A stretch of DNA of 64,000 nt from Vreelandella populi. GTDB lineage: Bacteria; Pseudomonadota; Gammaproteobacteria; Pseudomonadales; Halomonadaceae. The position numbers and the translations under genes were made by a program. The stretch spans positions 610,611-674,610 of the forward strand of contig NZ_RZHE01000015.1 in assembly GCF_003989825.1 (NCBI RefSeq), given 5' to 3'. The notes below the pieces were generated by a model. That model saw nothing but the letters and a program-made list of their open reading frames with translations. It was not told where the DNA came from and ran no database searches. Within the stretch, counting starts at the first letter, position 1. Each line of letters begins with the position of its first letter. Positions 38,139-47,327 of this stretch are shown in pieces.

Positions 38139-38857
38139 CCCGCGTGAATACAGGCCATAACCGCGGGTACCTGCTCCGAGGCGCTGAATTTGGCTACGGA
38201 GCGGGCAAGGCGCTCAAGGTTATTGGACTGCCACTTACCCGGTTTGCGCAGCCGGCAGCGGTCAAGGTCAATCAGCCAGGACGCGGCACTGGGGTCGATT
38301 AAAATATTGCGGGCATTGAGATCGACATGATCAAGACCGGCCTCATGAAAGCGTTTGATCATGGTGCCTACGCGTCGCAGCAGCGCATCGTCCGCCTTAC
38401 CCGCCGCAAGCAGGTTTGCCAGCGCTTGGGCGCCGGGGATGCGCACGGTGATAAGCGCCGCCTCATAGGTCATACCATGGCGCGTCACACAGCAGGCAAC
38501 CGGCGAAGGCACCGGCAGGCCCTGCTCAAAAAGCGCGGCGGTTAAACGTAGTTCCTGAAAAGCGCGGGTACGCTCGGCGCCCGCCCACCAGTAGCGCTTT
38601 TCGCTAAGCTTCGCCACCAGACCGCCACGCCGATAGGGGCGTAGCACCCACTGCTGGGTAGGTGTGGCCTGCAGAAACAGGCTACTGCCCCGACCTGGCG
38701 CTTCACCGACTACTAGGTCCTTGCAACGCCAGTAATCCGCACTGAACAGCTCAGGCCCAACCGGGTGCGATAGTTGGTGTGAACCCGGCGCGTCACTTAA
38801 ACTGTCTGCATCATGTAAAATCAGACTATTTTTCTGTCGGAGTGCCGTTAAGCGCAT
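38120..38857 (-). CDS. kdkA: 3-deoxy-D-manno-octulosonic acid kinase
   Basis: KdkA phosphorylates Kdo in the LPS inner core, as in Haemophilus and Vibrio, where one phosphorylated Kdo replaces a second Kdo. It is an inner-membrane-associated kinase-fold enzyme of 245 residues. It shows AKGRGTTYFLQ-like APGRGSSLFLQ, the basic RPYRRGGLVAKLSEKRYWW (about 73-91) and GLPVPSPVACCV. The catalytic loop is HVDLNARNILI (Asp about residue 180), followed by the metal motif LIDLDRCRLRKPGKW. Met 38857 gives the expected length; the frame is open to 38929. Its start codon overlaps by two bases that of the divergent GT9 gene. Confidence 0.9.
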   Translation of the reverse strand: MRLTALRQKNSLILHDADSLSDAPGSHQLSHPVGPELFSADYWRCKDLVVGEAPGRGSSLFLQATPTQQWVLRPYRRGGLVAKLSEKRYWWAGAERTRAFQELRLTAALFEQGLPVPSPVACCVTRHGMTYEAALITVRIPGAQALANLLAAGKADDALLRRVGTMIKRFHEAGLDHVDLNARNILIDPSAASWLIDLDRCRLRKPGKWQSNNLERLARSVAKFSASEQVPAVMACIHAGYAAPR

Positions 38858-39953
38858 GAAGCCCTCGTTGCCTGCTGAACCCAAACACATTGCCATTTTG
38901 CGCCTCTCCGCCCTGGGAGATGTGTGCAATCTCGTGCCGACGGTACGCGCACTTCAGCGCAAGTGGCCACAAGCGCGCATTACCTGGATTATCGGTAAGG
39001 GGGAGCACAGTCTACTGGCGGGGCTTTCCGGGGTCGAGTTTGTTGTGTATGACAAATCGACCGGCTTTGCAGGCATGCGCGCCCTGTGGCGTGAACTTTC
39101 CGACACGCGTTTTGACGTGCTCTTGCATATGCAGCAGGCGATTCGCGCCAGCGTGCTCTCCCTAGGGCTCAAGGCCGATGTACGTGTGGGCTATGACAAA
39201 GCCCGTGCCAAGGATGCCCAGCACTGGTTTACCCAGCACCAGCTGGCGCCCCACGCCCAGGCCCACGTGCTGGAATCCTTCATGGATTTTGCCCGCCTGT
39301 TGGGGGTTGGCGATACCCGCTTGGAGTGGGATATGCCGGTGCCGCAAACTGCCCTTGATGAGGCGCGAGCCATCAGCGGCGAGGCGCCTTATCTGGTGAT
39401 CAATCCATGCAGCAATGCGCGCCTGCGCAACTTTCGCAACTGGTCGGTCGAGGGCTATGCCAGCGTCATTGAACACGCCTGGATACACCACGGCCTGAAA
39501 AGCGTGCTCACCGGCGGCGGCAGCTCCCTTGAGCGCGAGATCGGCGAGCAGATTGAGGCCCTGTGCCAGCCGGACAGCGTGATCAATGCAATCGGCGGTA
39601 CCTCGCTCAAGGGGGTGCTGGCGCTGATTGGTCAGGCCCGTGCAGTAATTGCCCCAGATACTGGACCGGCACATATGGCCAACGCTATGGGCACGCCGAC
39701 GCTTGGGCTATACGCCACGACCAACCCTCAGCGTGCTGCCCCCTATTGCTGGCGTGATTTTGCGGTAAATGCCTACCCCGAAGCGGTACGCGCCTATTTG
39801 CATAAATCGGTGGAAGACGTGCCGTGGGGGCAGCGGGTGCGCCATCAGGACGCCATGGCGCTGATTAAAACCGATACCGTTATCGCCCAGCTCGACACGC
39901 TACTTGCGCATACCGCACCCGACACTGTCCCAGGATCTCGTCATGAAAGTTGA
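38856..39953 (+). CDS. Glycosyltransferase family 9 (LPS heptosyltransferase, probably WaaC-like)
   Basis: A GT-B heptosyltransferase of 365 residues. The N-terminal loop [22 protein letters not shown] (about 12-33), [21 protein letters not shown] (the acceptor/donor loop, about 183-203), [16 protein letters not shown] and [23 protein letters not shown] (about 264-286) all fit GT9. Position in front of hldE and waaA and the existing waaF suggest the heptosyltransferase I role, which I infer rather than see. It overlaps hldE by 11 bases. Confidence 0.87.
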   Translation: MKPSLPAEPKHIAILRLSALGDVCNLVPTVRALQRKWPQARITWIIGKGEHSLLAGLSGVEFVVYDKSTGFAGMRALWRELSDTRFDVLLHMQQAIRASVLSLGLKADVRVGYDKARAKDAQHWFTQHQLAPHAQAHVLESFMDFARLLGVGDTRLEWDMPVPQTALDEARAISGEAPYLVINPCSNARLRNFRNWSVEGYASVIEHAWIHHGLKSVLTGGGSSLEREIGEQIEALCQPDSVINAIGGTSLKGVLALIGQARAVIAPDTGPAHMANAMGTPTLGLYATTNPQRAAPYCWRDFAVNAYPEAVRAYLHKSVEDVPWGQRVRHQDAMALIKTDTVIAQLDTLLAHTAPDTVPGSRHES

Positions 39954-41373
39954 TTTAACCGCTCTTGAACATGCCCACGTACTGGTCGTGGGCGACGTCA
40001 TGCTGGACCGTTACTGGCACGGCGGTACGTCGCGTATTTCACCGGAAGCGCCGGTACCGGTAGTGCGGGTAGAAGAGGCGGACGACCGCCCAGGTGGCGC
40101 GGCCAACGTGGCACTTAATGTCGCTTCACTAGGTGGGCATGCGGCCCTGGCCGGCGTGGTAGGTGACGACGACAACGCCAACCTGCTGGAAAACTGCCTA
40201 CATACCGCCAATGTAAGCACTTACTTTCAACGCAGCGCCGATATTCCCACGATTACCAAGCTGCGTGTGATGAGCCGTAACCAGCAGTTGCTGCGTCTGG
40301 ATTTCGAACAGCGCCTGGATAAAGTGGACACCTCGGGCTTGGTGGATCAGGTAGAAAAGGCCCTGGCCGACTGCGATATCATGATTCTCTCCGACTACGG
40401 TAAAGGCACACTCAACCAGGTCGAGCGCCTGATCGCCCAGGCGCGTGCCCATGGCAAACGCGTGCTGATCGATCCCAAGGGGCAGGATTTCAGCAAGTAC
40501 CGGGGGGCGAGCCTGATTACCCCCAATCTTACCGAGTTCGAAGCCGTGGTGGGCCACTGCGCAAACGACGCCGAGCTTGCCAAGCGTGGTGAAGTGCTGC
40601 GCGCTGAGCTTGAGCTTGAAGCGCTTTTAATCACGCGTAGTGAAAAAGGCATGACCTTGATTTGTGCAGGCCAGCCGCCCATTCATCTGCCCACGCGCGC
40701 CCAGGAAGTCTTCGATGTCACCGGGGCTGGTGATACGGTCATCGGTTTGATGGGTCTGGCGCTGGCTGCAGGCCATGCGCTGCCGGAAGCCATGATGCTG
40801 GCTAACTTGGGGGCCGGCTTGGTGGTCGCCAAGCCCGGTACCGCCACGCTGTCAGTAGCTGAGCTGTATACAGCGCTGCATGGCGACAAACTTGCCGAGT
40901 TCGGCGTGATTGAGCAGATGCCGTTGGTGGAAGCAGTGCGCGCCGCCCAGCTGCGTGGCGAACGGGTCGTCATGACCAATGGCTGCTTCGATATCCTGCA
41001 TGCCGGGCACGTGGCGTACCTCGAACAGGCCAAGCGCCTGGGCGATCGGCTGATCGTGGCGGTCAATGACGATGCGTCCATTGGCCGCCTGAAAGGGCCC
41101 AAGCGGCCCATCAATCCGCTTAACCGGCGTATGCAGGTGCTGGCAGGTCTTGGCGCGGTAGATTGGGTCGTGCCGTTTAGCGATGACACGCCGCAAGCGC
41201 TGATTGAGGCCGTTCTGCCGGATATTCTGGTCAAGGGAGGGGATTACCATCCTGATGATATCGCAGGGGGAGAAGCCGTTCGAGCCAACGGAGGAGAGGT
41301 TAAGGTCCTCGGGTTTGAAGATGGCGTATCGACTACCGCGATGATCAGCTCCATTCTGGACCGCGAAGGCTAA
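39943..41373 (+). CDS. hldE: Bifunctional heptose 7-phosphate kinase / heptose 1-phosphate adenylyltransferase
   Basis: HldE makes heptose-1,7-bisphosphate and later ADP-heptose; GmhB acts between its two steps. The 476 residues contain an N-terminal ribokinase domain ([42 protein letters not shown], and the catalytic [14 protein letters not shown] at about 254). The C-terminal nucleotidyltransferase domain has [22 protein letters not shown], including the HxGH signature (HAGH, about 355), and ILVKGGDY. The start at 39943 is preceded by AGGA and begins at the conserved domain; upstream codons are in the previous gene. Full length matches E. coli (477). Confidence 0.97.
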   Translation: MKVDLTALEHAHVLVVGDVMLDRYWHGGTSRISPEAPVPVVRVEEADDRPGGAANVALNVASLGGHAALAGVVGDDDNANLLENCLHTANVSTYFQRSADIPTITKLRVMSRNQQLLRLDFEQRLDKVDTSGLVDQVEKALADCDIMILSDYGKGTLNQVERLIAQARAHGKRVLIDPKGQDFSKYRGASLITPNLTEFEAVVGHCANDAELAKRGEVLRAELELEALLITRSEKGMTLICAGQPPIHLPTRAQEVFDVTGAGDTVIGLMGLALAAGHALPEAMMLANLGAGLVVAKPGTATLSVAELYTALHGDKLAEFGVIEQMPLVEAVRAAQLRGERVVMTNGCFDILHAGHVAYLEQAKRLGDRLIVAVNDDASIGRLKGPKRPINPLNRRMQVLAGLGAVDWVVPFSDDTPQALIEAVLPDILVKGGDYHPDDIAGGEAVRANGGEVKVLGFEDGVSTTAMISSILDREG

Positions 41374-42662
41374 TGGGGCGAATTAACTGGCCACGGCTTG
41401 GCTATTCGGCGGCGCTCTATGCACTTGCTCCGCTGATTGGCTGGCGTATCTGGCGTGAGCAAGTGCCCACTTACTCGCGCTGGCAACGGCTGGGAAAACG
41501 CCTTGGCGCGCTACCTGCGCCGCCGCGCATCTGGCTACACTGTGCGTCAGTAGGCGAGGTACGAGCTGCCCTCCCGCTGATAGATGGCCTGCTCGAGCGC
41601 TATCCGCGCCATAGCCTGCTGTTGACCACCATGACCGCGACGGGCGCCCAGCAGGCGCAGGCATTAATAAATGAGCAGCAGGCTGAACGTACCCGGCTCA
41701 CACATTGCTTTTTACCCCTGGATTTCCCCGGCGCGGCCAAACGCTTTGTACGTCAGGTAAAGCCTCAACTTGCCATCATGTTTGAAACTGAACTGTGGCC
41801 CAATCTGCTTTCTACCTGCCAGCAACGCGGAGTGCCGGTCGCTGTGGTCAACGGCAGGCTCTCACCGCGGGCGTTCAAGCGCTATCAGAAAATCACTTCG
41901 TTAATGGCCCGCACGCTGGCTGATGTCGATTGGCTGGCGGCAAAGTCCGAAGCCGATGCCGAGCGGTTTAAAACCCTAGGCGCGACGCTTTCAAAAACGG
42001 CAGTGGTAGGGTCGTTAAAATTTGAGATGGGTTTGCAGGAAAACGCTTTAGGAGAAAGTGAGCGTTTACTTACCCAATGGGGCAAGCGACCTGTTTGGGT
42101 CGCCGGTTCTACCCGCGATGGCGAAGAAGCGCTGCTGCTTGAGGCGCACCGGCAGTTGCTACGCCAGTATCCTGATGCGCTGCTGGTTCTCGCCCCGCGC
42201 CATCCGCAGCGCTTTGATGAAGTAGCGGCATTGTGTAAGGCGGAGGGTTGGGAGACGAGTCGGCGCAGCCTGGACGAGCCCGTTACCCAGGAGACGCAAG
42301 TTTATATTGGCGATACGCTGGGTGAGCTTGTAATACTCTACGGCGCTGGCCAAGTGGCGTTTGTGGGTGGCAGTTTAGTGCCGCTTGGCGGGCATAACGT
42401 GCTTGAGCCGGCAGCGTTGGGCAAGCCCGTTCTCAGTGGCCCCTTTGTGGAAAACTTTGCTGATGTGGTCGAGCCTCTGCAAACCGCGGGTGCACTCACG
42501 CTGGTGGAAGATATGGACGCTTTAGTAAAGGCGTTACACAGCCGCTTCGCCGATCCAGAGCGTTGCCTGAAAGAAGGCCAGGCCGCTCAATCCGCTATCA
42601 ATGCGCAGCAGGGTGCGCTTGCACGCACCCTGGATGGTCTGGAGGCGTTGCTTAGCCCCTAG
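41373..42662 (+). CDS. waaA: 3-deoxy-D-manno-octulosonic acid transferase
   Basis: WaaA (KdtA) transfers Kdo from CMP-Kdo to lipid IVA at the inner membrane. The 429-residue protein has an N-terminal membrane-interacting helix region and the conserved [18 protein letters not shown] (about 50-67), [11 protein letters not shown] and [11 protein letters not shown] (about 131). [56 protein letters not shown] follow. It starts one base inside the hldE stop and closes the plus-strand LPS block. It overlaps convergent rpiA by 4 bases. If it adds one Kdo only, kdkA nearby fits, as in Haemophilus (inference). Confidence 0.96.
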   Translation: MGRINWPRLGYSAALYALAPLIGWRIWREQVPTYSRWQRLGKRLGALPAPPRIWLHCASVGEVRAALPLIDGLLERYPRHSLLLTTMTATGAQQAQALINEQQAERTRLTHCFLPLDFPGAAKRFVRQVKPQLAIMFETELWPNLLSTCQQRGVPVAVVNGRLSPRAFKRYQKITSLMARTLADVDWLAAKSEADAERFKTLGATLSKTAVVGSLKFEMGLQENALGESERLLTQWGKRPVWVAGSTRDGEEALLLEAHRQLLRQYPDALLVLAPRHPQRFDEVAALCKAEGWETSRRSLDEPVTQETQVYIGDTLGELVILYGAGQVAFVGGSLVPLGGHNVLEPAALGKPVLSGPFVENFADVVEPLQTAGALTLVEDMDALVKALHSRFADPERCLKEGQAAQSAINAQQGALARTLDGLEALLSP

Positions 42663-43330
42663 CGTGTGGTGCGCTCGACGCCGCCTTCTTTACCCAGCAG
42701 CAGTACATCAGCCCCACGAGCGGCAAACAGGCCGTTGGTAACCACGCCCACGATGGCGTTGATCTTGGCTTCCATGGCGACCGGGTCTTCAATCATAAAA
42801 TCGTAGCAGTCGATAATTTGGTTGCCGTTATCCGTGACTACCCCCTGGCGGTAAACCGGGTCGGCACCCAGCTTAACCAGCTCACGCGCAACGTAGGAGC
42901 GCGCCATAGGGATTACCTCGACGGGCAGAGGGAAGTCACCCAGGGTATTTACAAGCTTTGAACCATCGGCAATGCAGATAAAGCGTTCGGCGCACGCCGC
43001 GACGATTTTTTCACGGGTAAGTGCGGCGCCGCCGCCTTTGATCATATGTAAGTGAGCATTCACTTCGTCAGCGCCATCGATATAGAAGGGCACCGTGCCT
43101 ACATTGTTCAGTTCGAATACCTCGATACCCAGCACTTCCAGGCGCTTGGCACTGGCTTCAGAACTTGCCACCGCACCCTTGAAGCGGTCGCGCAGCGGGC
43201 CCAATCGGTCAATAAACAAGTTGGCCGTTGATCCGGTGCCGATACCCAGTACAGTGTCTTTCTCAAGTTTGGATTCAATCTCTTTGATAGCCGCATCGGC
43301 TACGGCAGCCTTGAGTTCATCTTGCGTCAT
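42659..43330 (-). CDS. rpiA: Ribose-5-phosphate isomerase A
   Basis: RpiA interconverts ribose-5-phosphate and ribulose-5-phosphate in the pentose phosphate pathway. The 223-residue protein shows [16 protein letters not shown] (about 29-44), [41 protein letters not shown] (about 82-111, with the catalytic Asp, Glu and Lys) and [11 protein letters not shown]. The ribosome site AAAGG lies 6 bases before the ATG. It is divergent from ilvA, as in E. coli-related gammaproteobacteria and Pseudomonas. Confidence 0.97.
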   Translation of the reverse strand: MTQDELKAAVADAAIKEIESKLEKDTVLGIGTGSTANLFIDRLGPLRDRFKGAVASSEASAKRLEVLGIEVFELNNVGTVPFYIDGADEVNAHLHMIKGGGAALTREKIVAACAERFICIADGSKLVNTLGDFPLPVEVIPMARSYVARELVKLGADPVYRQGVVTDNGNQIIDCYDFMIEDPVAMEAKINAIVGVVTNGLFAARGADVLLLGKEGGVERTTR

Positions 43331-43502
43331 GGAAAACCTTTATAGGTAAGCGTGGGGGTTATAGCGTTAGTATACCGGGCAAAGCGGCGCCTGCCGATGG
43401 AAACGCGGTAGACGCCGGTAGGCGTAATCTGCTACCAATACAGGCTTTGTTCGCGTTTTGTTCACGAGCCTTAACCTTCACGTTTTCCCTTTGGATACCC
43501 GC

Positions 43503-45017
43503 ATGCTTGAAGCTACCGTCAAAAAGATTCTCCAGGCCAACGTTTACGAAGCCGCCTGTGAGACCCCGATTTCCCCCGCCCCCTTTTTGTCGCGTCGTTT
43601 TAACAATCAGATTTTGATTAAGCGTGAAGACCTGCAGCCCGTGTTCTCGTTCAAGATTCGCGGCGCGTATAACAAGATGGCCCAGCTCACTGAGGAGCAG
43701 AAAGCCAAGGGCGTGATTGCCGCCTCGGCGGGTAATCACGCCCAGGGCCTTGCCATGGCGGCCAAGTTGATGGGTGTGAAGGCGGTGATCGTCATGCCGC
43801 GTATTACCCCGGAAATCAAGGTGCAGGCGGTGCGCGCGCGCGGGGCGAAGGTAGTGCTTAAAGGCGATGCCTTTGCCGCCGCCGCCGAGCATGCCCAGGA
43901 GCTGATCAAAGAGCATGGCTACACCTATATCCCGCCCTTTGACGATATTGATGTGATCGCGGGCCAGGGCACGATTGGGGTGGAGATTCTGCGCCAACAT
44001 AGTGGGCGGCTGGACGCCATTTTCGTACCGGTAGGTGGCGGCGGGCTGATTGCCGGCGTTGCAGCTTACGTCAAGTATCTGCGCCCAGATATCCGGATCA
44101 TTGGTGTTGAAGCTGAGGATAGCGCCTGTCTCAAGGCAGCCCTTGAAGCCAACGAACGCGTAGTTCTGGAGCAGGTCGGCGTATTTGCCGAAGGTGTCGC
44201 GGTGGCCCAGATCGGTGAGGTGCCGTTCATACTGGTGAAGGATCTGGTAGACGAGGTGATCACGGTCAATACCGATGAGATGTGCGCGGCCGTCAAGGAC
44301 ATCTTTGAAGATACCCGGGCGGTGGCCGAAACCTCGGGCGCACTCTCGCTTGCCGGGTTGAAAAAGTATGTGCAGCAAACCGGCGTCGAGGGTGAAACGT
44401 TGCTCTGCATCAATTCGGGTGCCAACACCAATTTTGACCGTTTGCAGCATATTGCCGAGCGCACTGAGCTTGGCGAGCAGCGCGAAGCCATTCTGGCCGT
44501 CACCATTGCCGAAAAACCCGGCAGCTTCAAAAAGTTTTGCCGAACGCTTGGCAAACGCATGGTCACCGAGTTCAGCTACCGCTACGCGGACAGCACCGAG
44601 GCGCATATCTTTGTTGGCGTGCAGGTAAAACCGGGAGGTGAAGATCGTCAGGCCGTCATTGAAAAGCTGCGCGAGGGGGGTTACCAGGTTGAAGACCTGA
44701 CCGATAACGAGCTTGCCAAGCTGCATATTCGTCACCTGAGCGGTGGGCGACCCAGCGAGCGTTTTGAAGAGGCGCTTTATCGTTTTGAGTTTCCCGAACG
44801 GCCAGGGGCGCTGATGAATTTCCTGACCCAATTGCCCCATGACTGGAATATTTCGCTATTTCATTACCGCAATCATGGGGCGGCCTATGGGCGTGTCTTG
44901 GTGGGGATGCAGGTACCCAACGGTGACCAGACCCATGTAGCCGATTATCTAGACGCCATTGGCTACCGTTATTGGCATGAAAGTGATAACCCGGCTTACC
45001 GGCTGTTCATGGCTTGA
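43503..45017 (+). CDS. ilvA: Threonine ammonia-lyase, biosynthetic
   Basis: IlvA deaminates threonine to 2-oxobutyrate, the first step of isoleucine synthesis. The PLP domain has KREDLQPVFSFKIRGAYNKM with the Schiff-base Lys (about residue 55), AASAGNHAQGLAMAA, VPVGGGGLIAGVAAYVK (PLP phosphate loop) and ETSGALSLAGLKKY. The C-terminal half (from about 325) has two ACT-like regulatory domains (AVTIAEKPGSFKKFCRTLG and YRFEFPERPGALMNFL) expected to bind isoleucine and valine. The frame opens at 43458, but Met 43503 begins where family similarity starts and gives 504 residues (514 in E. coli). Confidence 0.96.
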   Translation: MLEATVKKILQANVYEAACETPISPAPFLSRRFNNQILIKREDLQPVFSFKIRGAYNKMAQLTEEQKAKGVIAASAGNHAQGLAMAAKLMGVKAVIVMPRITPEIKVQAVRARGAKVVLKGDAFAAAAEHAQELIKEHGYTYIPPFDDIDVIAGQGTIGVEILRQHSGRLDAIFVPVGGGGLIAGVAAYVKYLRPDIRIIGVEAEDSACLKAALEANERVVLEQVGVFAEGVAVAQIGEVPFILVKDLVDEVITVNTDEMCAAVKDIFEDTRAVAETSGALSLAGLKKYVQQTGVEGETLLCINSGANTNFDRLQHIAERTELGEQREAILAVTIAEKPGSFKKFCRTLGKRMVTEFSYRYADSTEAHIFVGVQVKPGGEDRQAVIEKLREGGYQVEDLTDNELAKLHIRHLSGGRPSERFEEALYRFEFPERPGALMNFLTQLPHDWNISLFHYRNHGAAYGRVLVGMQVPNGDQTHVADYLDAIGYRYWHESDNPAYRLFMA

Positions 45018-45244
45018 TATCCTAACAGGAGAAGGTGAGTGCTCACTAACGCCTCAGTTAAGAACTGCCAGATGCTTAAAGGTTATTAAAAGCTTTAAAT
45101 AGGCCTAAAATATGTCTGTTTAGCAGTTGTCACTGATGGCCTTAAAGCCCTATAGTCGTCAGCGAAATTAATGAGGCGGATCACCCTCACCAGATGAGCC
45201 GGGTGATGTGTCAGTGCAAGGGCATAAGGTGTTGGAGAGTCGGC
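45018..45244. other. Intergenic region between ilvA and the small peptide gene
   Basis: 227 bases with no gene seen. It holds an inverted repeat ATCACCC (45180-45186) and GGGTGAT (45201-45207) without a T-run, and an AT-rich patch (45070-45115) that may carry the promoter of the small peptide gene. Confidence 0.4.
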
Positions 45245-45343
45245 ATGCGGCGGAAAAAGCCTGATATGGTAATGGCATTAACAGTGGTGTTTTTATTAGG
45301 CGTACTTGCCACTGGCTATGCCCAGGCGTTATCGGGAAGTTAA
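45245..45343 (+). CDS. Predicted 32-residue single-span membrane peptide
   Basis: A short frame encodes MRRKKPDMVMALTVVFLLG followed by VLATGYAQALSGS. Four basic residues in the first five are followed by one hydrophobic helix of about 18 residues, a typical N-in small membrane peptide; an uncleaved signal is also possible. GGAGAG lies 5 bases before the ATG, and a terminator with eight T follows 45 bases past the stop codon, which together support real expression. I recall similar Arg/Lys-rich one-helix peptides annotated as hypothetical proteins in related gammaproteobacteria. Function unknown. Confidence 0.65.
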   Translation: MRRKKPDMVMALTVVFLLGVLATGYAQALSGS

Positions 45344-45387
45344 TCGAAACGTTACGGGCATCGCGGCTACTTACCGCAAGGCGATAC

Positions 45388-45420
45388 GAGTCGACCCCAT
45401 CAGGGCCGGCTCTTTTTTTT
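45388..45420 (+). terminator. Rho-independent terminator of the small peptide gene
   Basis: GAGTCGACCC and GGGCCGGCTC pair over ten positions with one mismatch and a 5-base loop, followed by eight T. It overlaps the 3' end of the convergent fau gene, whose last codons (Lys-Lys-Lys-Ser-Arg-Pro) are the antisense of this element. Confidence 0.75.
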
Positions 45421-46032
45421 GTCCGCTCGCACCACGGCCCTGTCGCTCGCGACGGCGGTCAGCGGCACGTCCCAGGGTTCCACGGGCAGGGCGTCCACCT
45501 GCTGACAGGCATGAGCCACGCCAATCAAGGCAGGCGCCGGGCCTCCTCGGCGCATAAAGGCAAGGCTGCGGTCATAAAAGCCGCCGCCCATCCCCATGCG
45601 GTTTGCCTGGGCATCAAAGCCCACCAGCGGCACGATCAGCGTATCCAGCGCCCAGACAGGCAAGCGGTTGCGGTGGTGAGCGGCAAACCGGGTGTCGGGC
45701 TCGAGAATACCGAAGCGGTTTTTCACCATGGGCGTGTGGGCATGGTAGGCAACAAACCAGAGCGAGTTAGCGCTTAACGGGCGCAGCACGGGCAGGTAAA
45801 CATCAACGTTACGCTTTTGAAACCAGGGTAAAAGAGGCGTGGGATCAATTTCACCGTTGACCGGCAGATACAAACTAATACGCCGAGCGCGCTGAATTTC
45901 GGGGAGGTGTTTGAGCTGCTGGCAAAGATTGAGCGCAGCTTGGCGCTGCTCGTCTTTGGAGAGGGCTGAGCGCTTGCGGCGAAGCGTGCGGCGCAGGACG
46001 CGCTTGGCGTCAGGGTCGTGCAGGCTTTCCAT
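45400..46032 (-). CDS. fau: 5-formyltetrahydrofolate cyclo-ligase
   Basis: This enzyme (YgfA) turns 5-formyl-THF into methenyl-THF with ATP, clearing an inhibitory folate. The 210-residue protein has VLRRTLRRKRSALSKDEQ at the N-terminus, ISLYLPVNGEIDPTPLL, and the family signature LIVPLVGFDAQANRMGMGGGFYDRSLAF (about 133-160), which binds ATP and Mg. It lies directly downstream of the 6S RNA gene and near zapA, the classical zapA-ssrS-fau order of gammaproteobacteria. It is probably made from the 6S precursor transcript. Confidence 0.95.
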   Translation of the reverse strand: MESLHDPDAKRVLRRTLRRKRSALSKDEQRQAALNLCQQLKHLPEIQRARRISLYLPVNGEIDPTPLLPWFQKRNVDVYLPVLRPLSANSLWFVAYHAHTPMVKNRFGILEPDTRFAAHHRNRLPVWALDTLIVPLVGFDAQANRMGMGGGFYDRSLAFMRRGGPAPALIGVAHACQQVDALPVEPWDVPLTAVASDRAVVRADKKKSRP

Positions 46033-46039
46033 AAATAAA

Positions 46040-46222
46040 GTGTTCCCCAGAGTGCCGCTGTCATTCTGGCCCTGAACCTACTGGTTCAGAGTGGGTGGCC
46101 GCAGCCAAACCGTCAGGCTTTCCGACGCACGGACATGCACACGGGTCTGGCTAGCATTTGGCCCCCTGGGTACTGCGCATAGGCTCGAGGGACTATAACG
46201 ACTGGCGTACACCCCAGAGAAC
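46040..46222 (-). ncRNA. ssrS: 6S RNA
   Basis: 6S RNA mimics an open promoter and holds sigma-70 RNA polymerase in stationary phase. The location between zapA and fau is the conserved ssrS place. On the minus strand, the 5' part TTCTCTGGGG pairs with CTCTGGGGAAC-type sequence at the 3' end (closing stem). CAGTCGTTATAGTCCCTCGAGCC resembles the conserved left side of the bubble (shown in part), and CTGAACC AGTA GGTTCAG forms an apical hairpin of the 3' half. A promoter TTGGCA-16-TAGGAT places the 5' end near 46222. Ends are approximate. Confidence 0.88.
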
Positions 46223-46228
46223 CCCGAT

Positions 46229-46256
46229 ATCCTAACAGAGCCAGCGGCTATGCCAA
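46229..46256 (-). promoter_or_regulatory. Promoter of the 6S RNA gene
   Basis: On the minus strand TTGGCA (46251-46256) and TAGGAT (46229-46234) are separated by 16 bases, with the predicted RNA start about 7 bases further. Confidence 0.6.
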
Positions 46257-46276
46257 AGTGTTGAGTGAAAGGTTAA

Positions 46277-46576
46277 CTAAGATTGGCGCGTTTTGGCCAG
46301 CGCCCGCTCAAGGCGATCGTTCAGGCGATTCAAGGTGGCTTCGCTTGCACGATGCTCATCAAGCGCTTCCAGCAGTTCATGAGTGATATTCAGCGCCGCC
46401 ATCAGGGTGACACGCTCACTTCCCAGGGTGCCGCTTTGGGCATTAATACCGTTCATGGCGCGGTCAAGGTAGCGTGCTGCCCGCTCAAGCTTGGCTTCTT
46501 CCCCGGTATCACAGGCGATCATGTAGCTGCGCCCGAGAAGGGTAATTTCTTTCGTTGGCCGCTTGGCGTTACTCAT
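46277..46576 (-). CDS. zapA: Cell division protein ZapA
   Basis: ZapA crosslinks FtsZ filaments at mid-cell. The 99-residue protein has the ZapA N-terminal fold (RPTKEITLLGRSYMIACDTGEEAKLERAARYLDRAM, in part) and a C-terminal coiled-coil helix (VTLMAALNITHELLEALDEHRA onward). Met 46576 follows GGAG at 6 bases; the upstream extension to 46624 has no similarity. It is divergent from ygfB and upstream of the 6S RNA gene on the same strand. Confidence 0.93.
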   Translation of the reverse strand: MSNAKRPTKEITLLGRSYMIACDTGEEAKLERAARYLDRAMNGINAQSGTLGSERVTLMAALNITHELLEALDEHRASEATLNRLNDRLERALAKTRQS

Positions 46577-46734
46577 TAAAAGCTCCGGGGCGGGCCAGCG
46601 AGGGGCCCAATGCGTTAACATCATGACATAGGAAAATATCGTCGTTCACTATAAGAGAGGCGCTTGCACGGGGTCAACGCGCATGTGCCTGCGGCGTATT
46701 AACGTATCACCCCTTTATACAGCGAGTTATCACT

Positions 46735-47313
46735 ATGTCATTAATCGATGAGCGACAGGATTTTTCTGACGTTGCCGATGTTTTTCTGCTTCACGGCAGC
46801 ATGCAGTCGCCCGCTTTTCTGGACGGCCGTCTATGCGCGCTTCTGGCTCTGCGCGATGTCAGCGCCCAGGCCTGGCTTGAAGAGGTATGCATAAGCCTGG
46901 GCGTCGAGCAACCCCGCGACGAGGCGAGTGCCGAACGCCTTCTGGGCTGGCGCAAGCAGACCCTGGAAGCACTGAGTGCCAGCGACCTGAACTATGCACC
47001 GCTGCTGCCTGACGAGCTATTCTCGCTGGCCGAGCAGGCCCAAGGGCTCAAGGAGTGGACACTGGGCTTTAGCGAGGTGGTCGATGAAGTAGTCGACAGC
47101 GAGCTGCGCGAGCGCTGGTCCCAGGCGCTGCGCGAATCTATTGACGACCTGGAAGCGCTGAGCCGGATCGAAACCGATATCGATGACAGCCCGGAAAACG
47201 AAAACGACCTGTTTGCCCTGACCGAGCATGCGCGTATGGCGGCCATGCTGCTGTATACCGAGCAGCACCCCGGCAAGCCCCAGGTCGAGCAAACCGACGC
47301 ACCCGTCCACTAA
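46735..47313 (+). CDS. ygfB: YgfB/UPF0149 family protein
   Basis: An all-alpha protein of the UPF0149 family, 192 residues and notably acidic. Characteristic parts are HGSMQSPAFLDGRLCALLA (HG-motif near the N-terminus), LLPDELFSLAEQAQGLKEWTLGFSEVV (about 93-120) and the C-terminal LTEHARMAAMLLYTEQH. In Pseudomonas aeruginosa YgfB is a transcription modulator that lowers ampDh3 expression; whether that holds here is unknown. It heads the ygfB-pepP-ubiH-ubiI operon conserved from E. coli to Pseudomonas. Confidence 0.9.
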   Translation: MSLIDERQDFSDVADVFLLHGSMQSPAFLDGRLCALLALRDVSAQAWLEEVCISLGVEQPRDEASAERLLGWRKQTLEALSASDLNYAPLLPDELFSLAEQAQGLKEWTLGFSEVVDEVVDSELRERWSQALRESIDDLEALSRIETDIDDSPENENDLFALTEHARMAAMLLYTEQHPGKPQVEQTDAPVH

Positions 47314-47327
47314 TCTTCGGAGGCTGT

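Noticed and set aside
43359..44840. 493-codon open frame on the minus strand opposite ilvA.
   Set aside because: It is the antisense shadow of a clear ilvA gene; the protein has no recognisable motif and no ribosome site.
45016..45028. The 13-mer GATATCCTAACAG after ilvA is identical to the sequence at 46226-46238, which is the 6S RNA -10 region.
   Set aside because: No -35 element or RNA-like structure was found around the ilvA copy; probably coincidence.
45180..45207. Inverted repeat after ilvA considered as a terminator.
   Set aside because: Seven-bp stem with a 14-base loop and no T-run; not convincing, kept only in the intergenic note.
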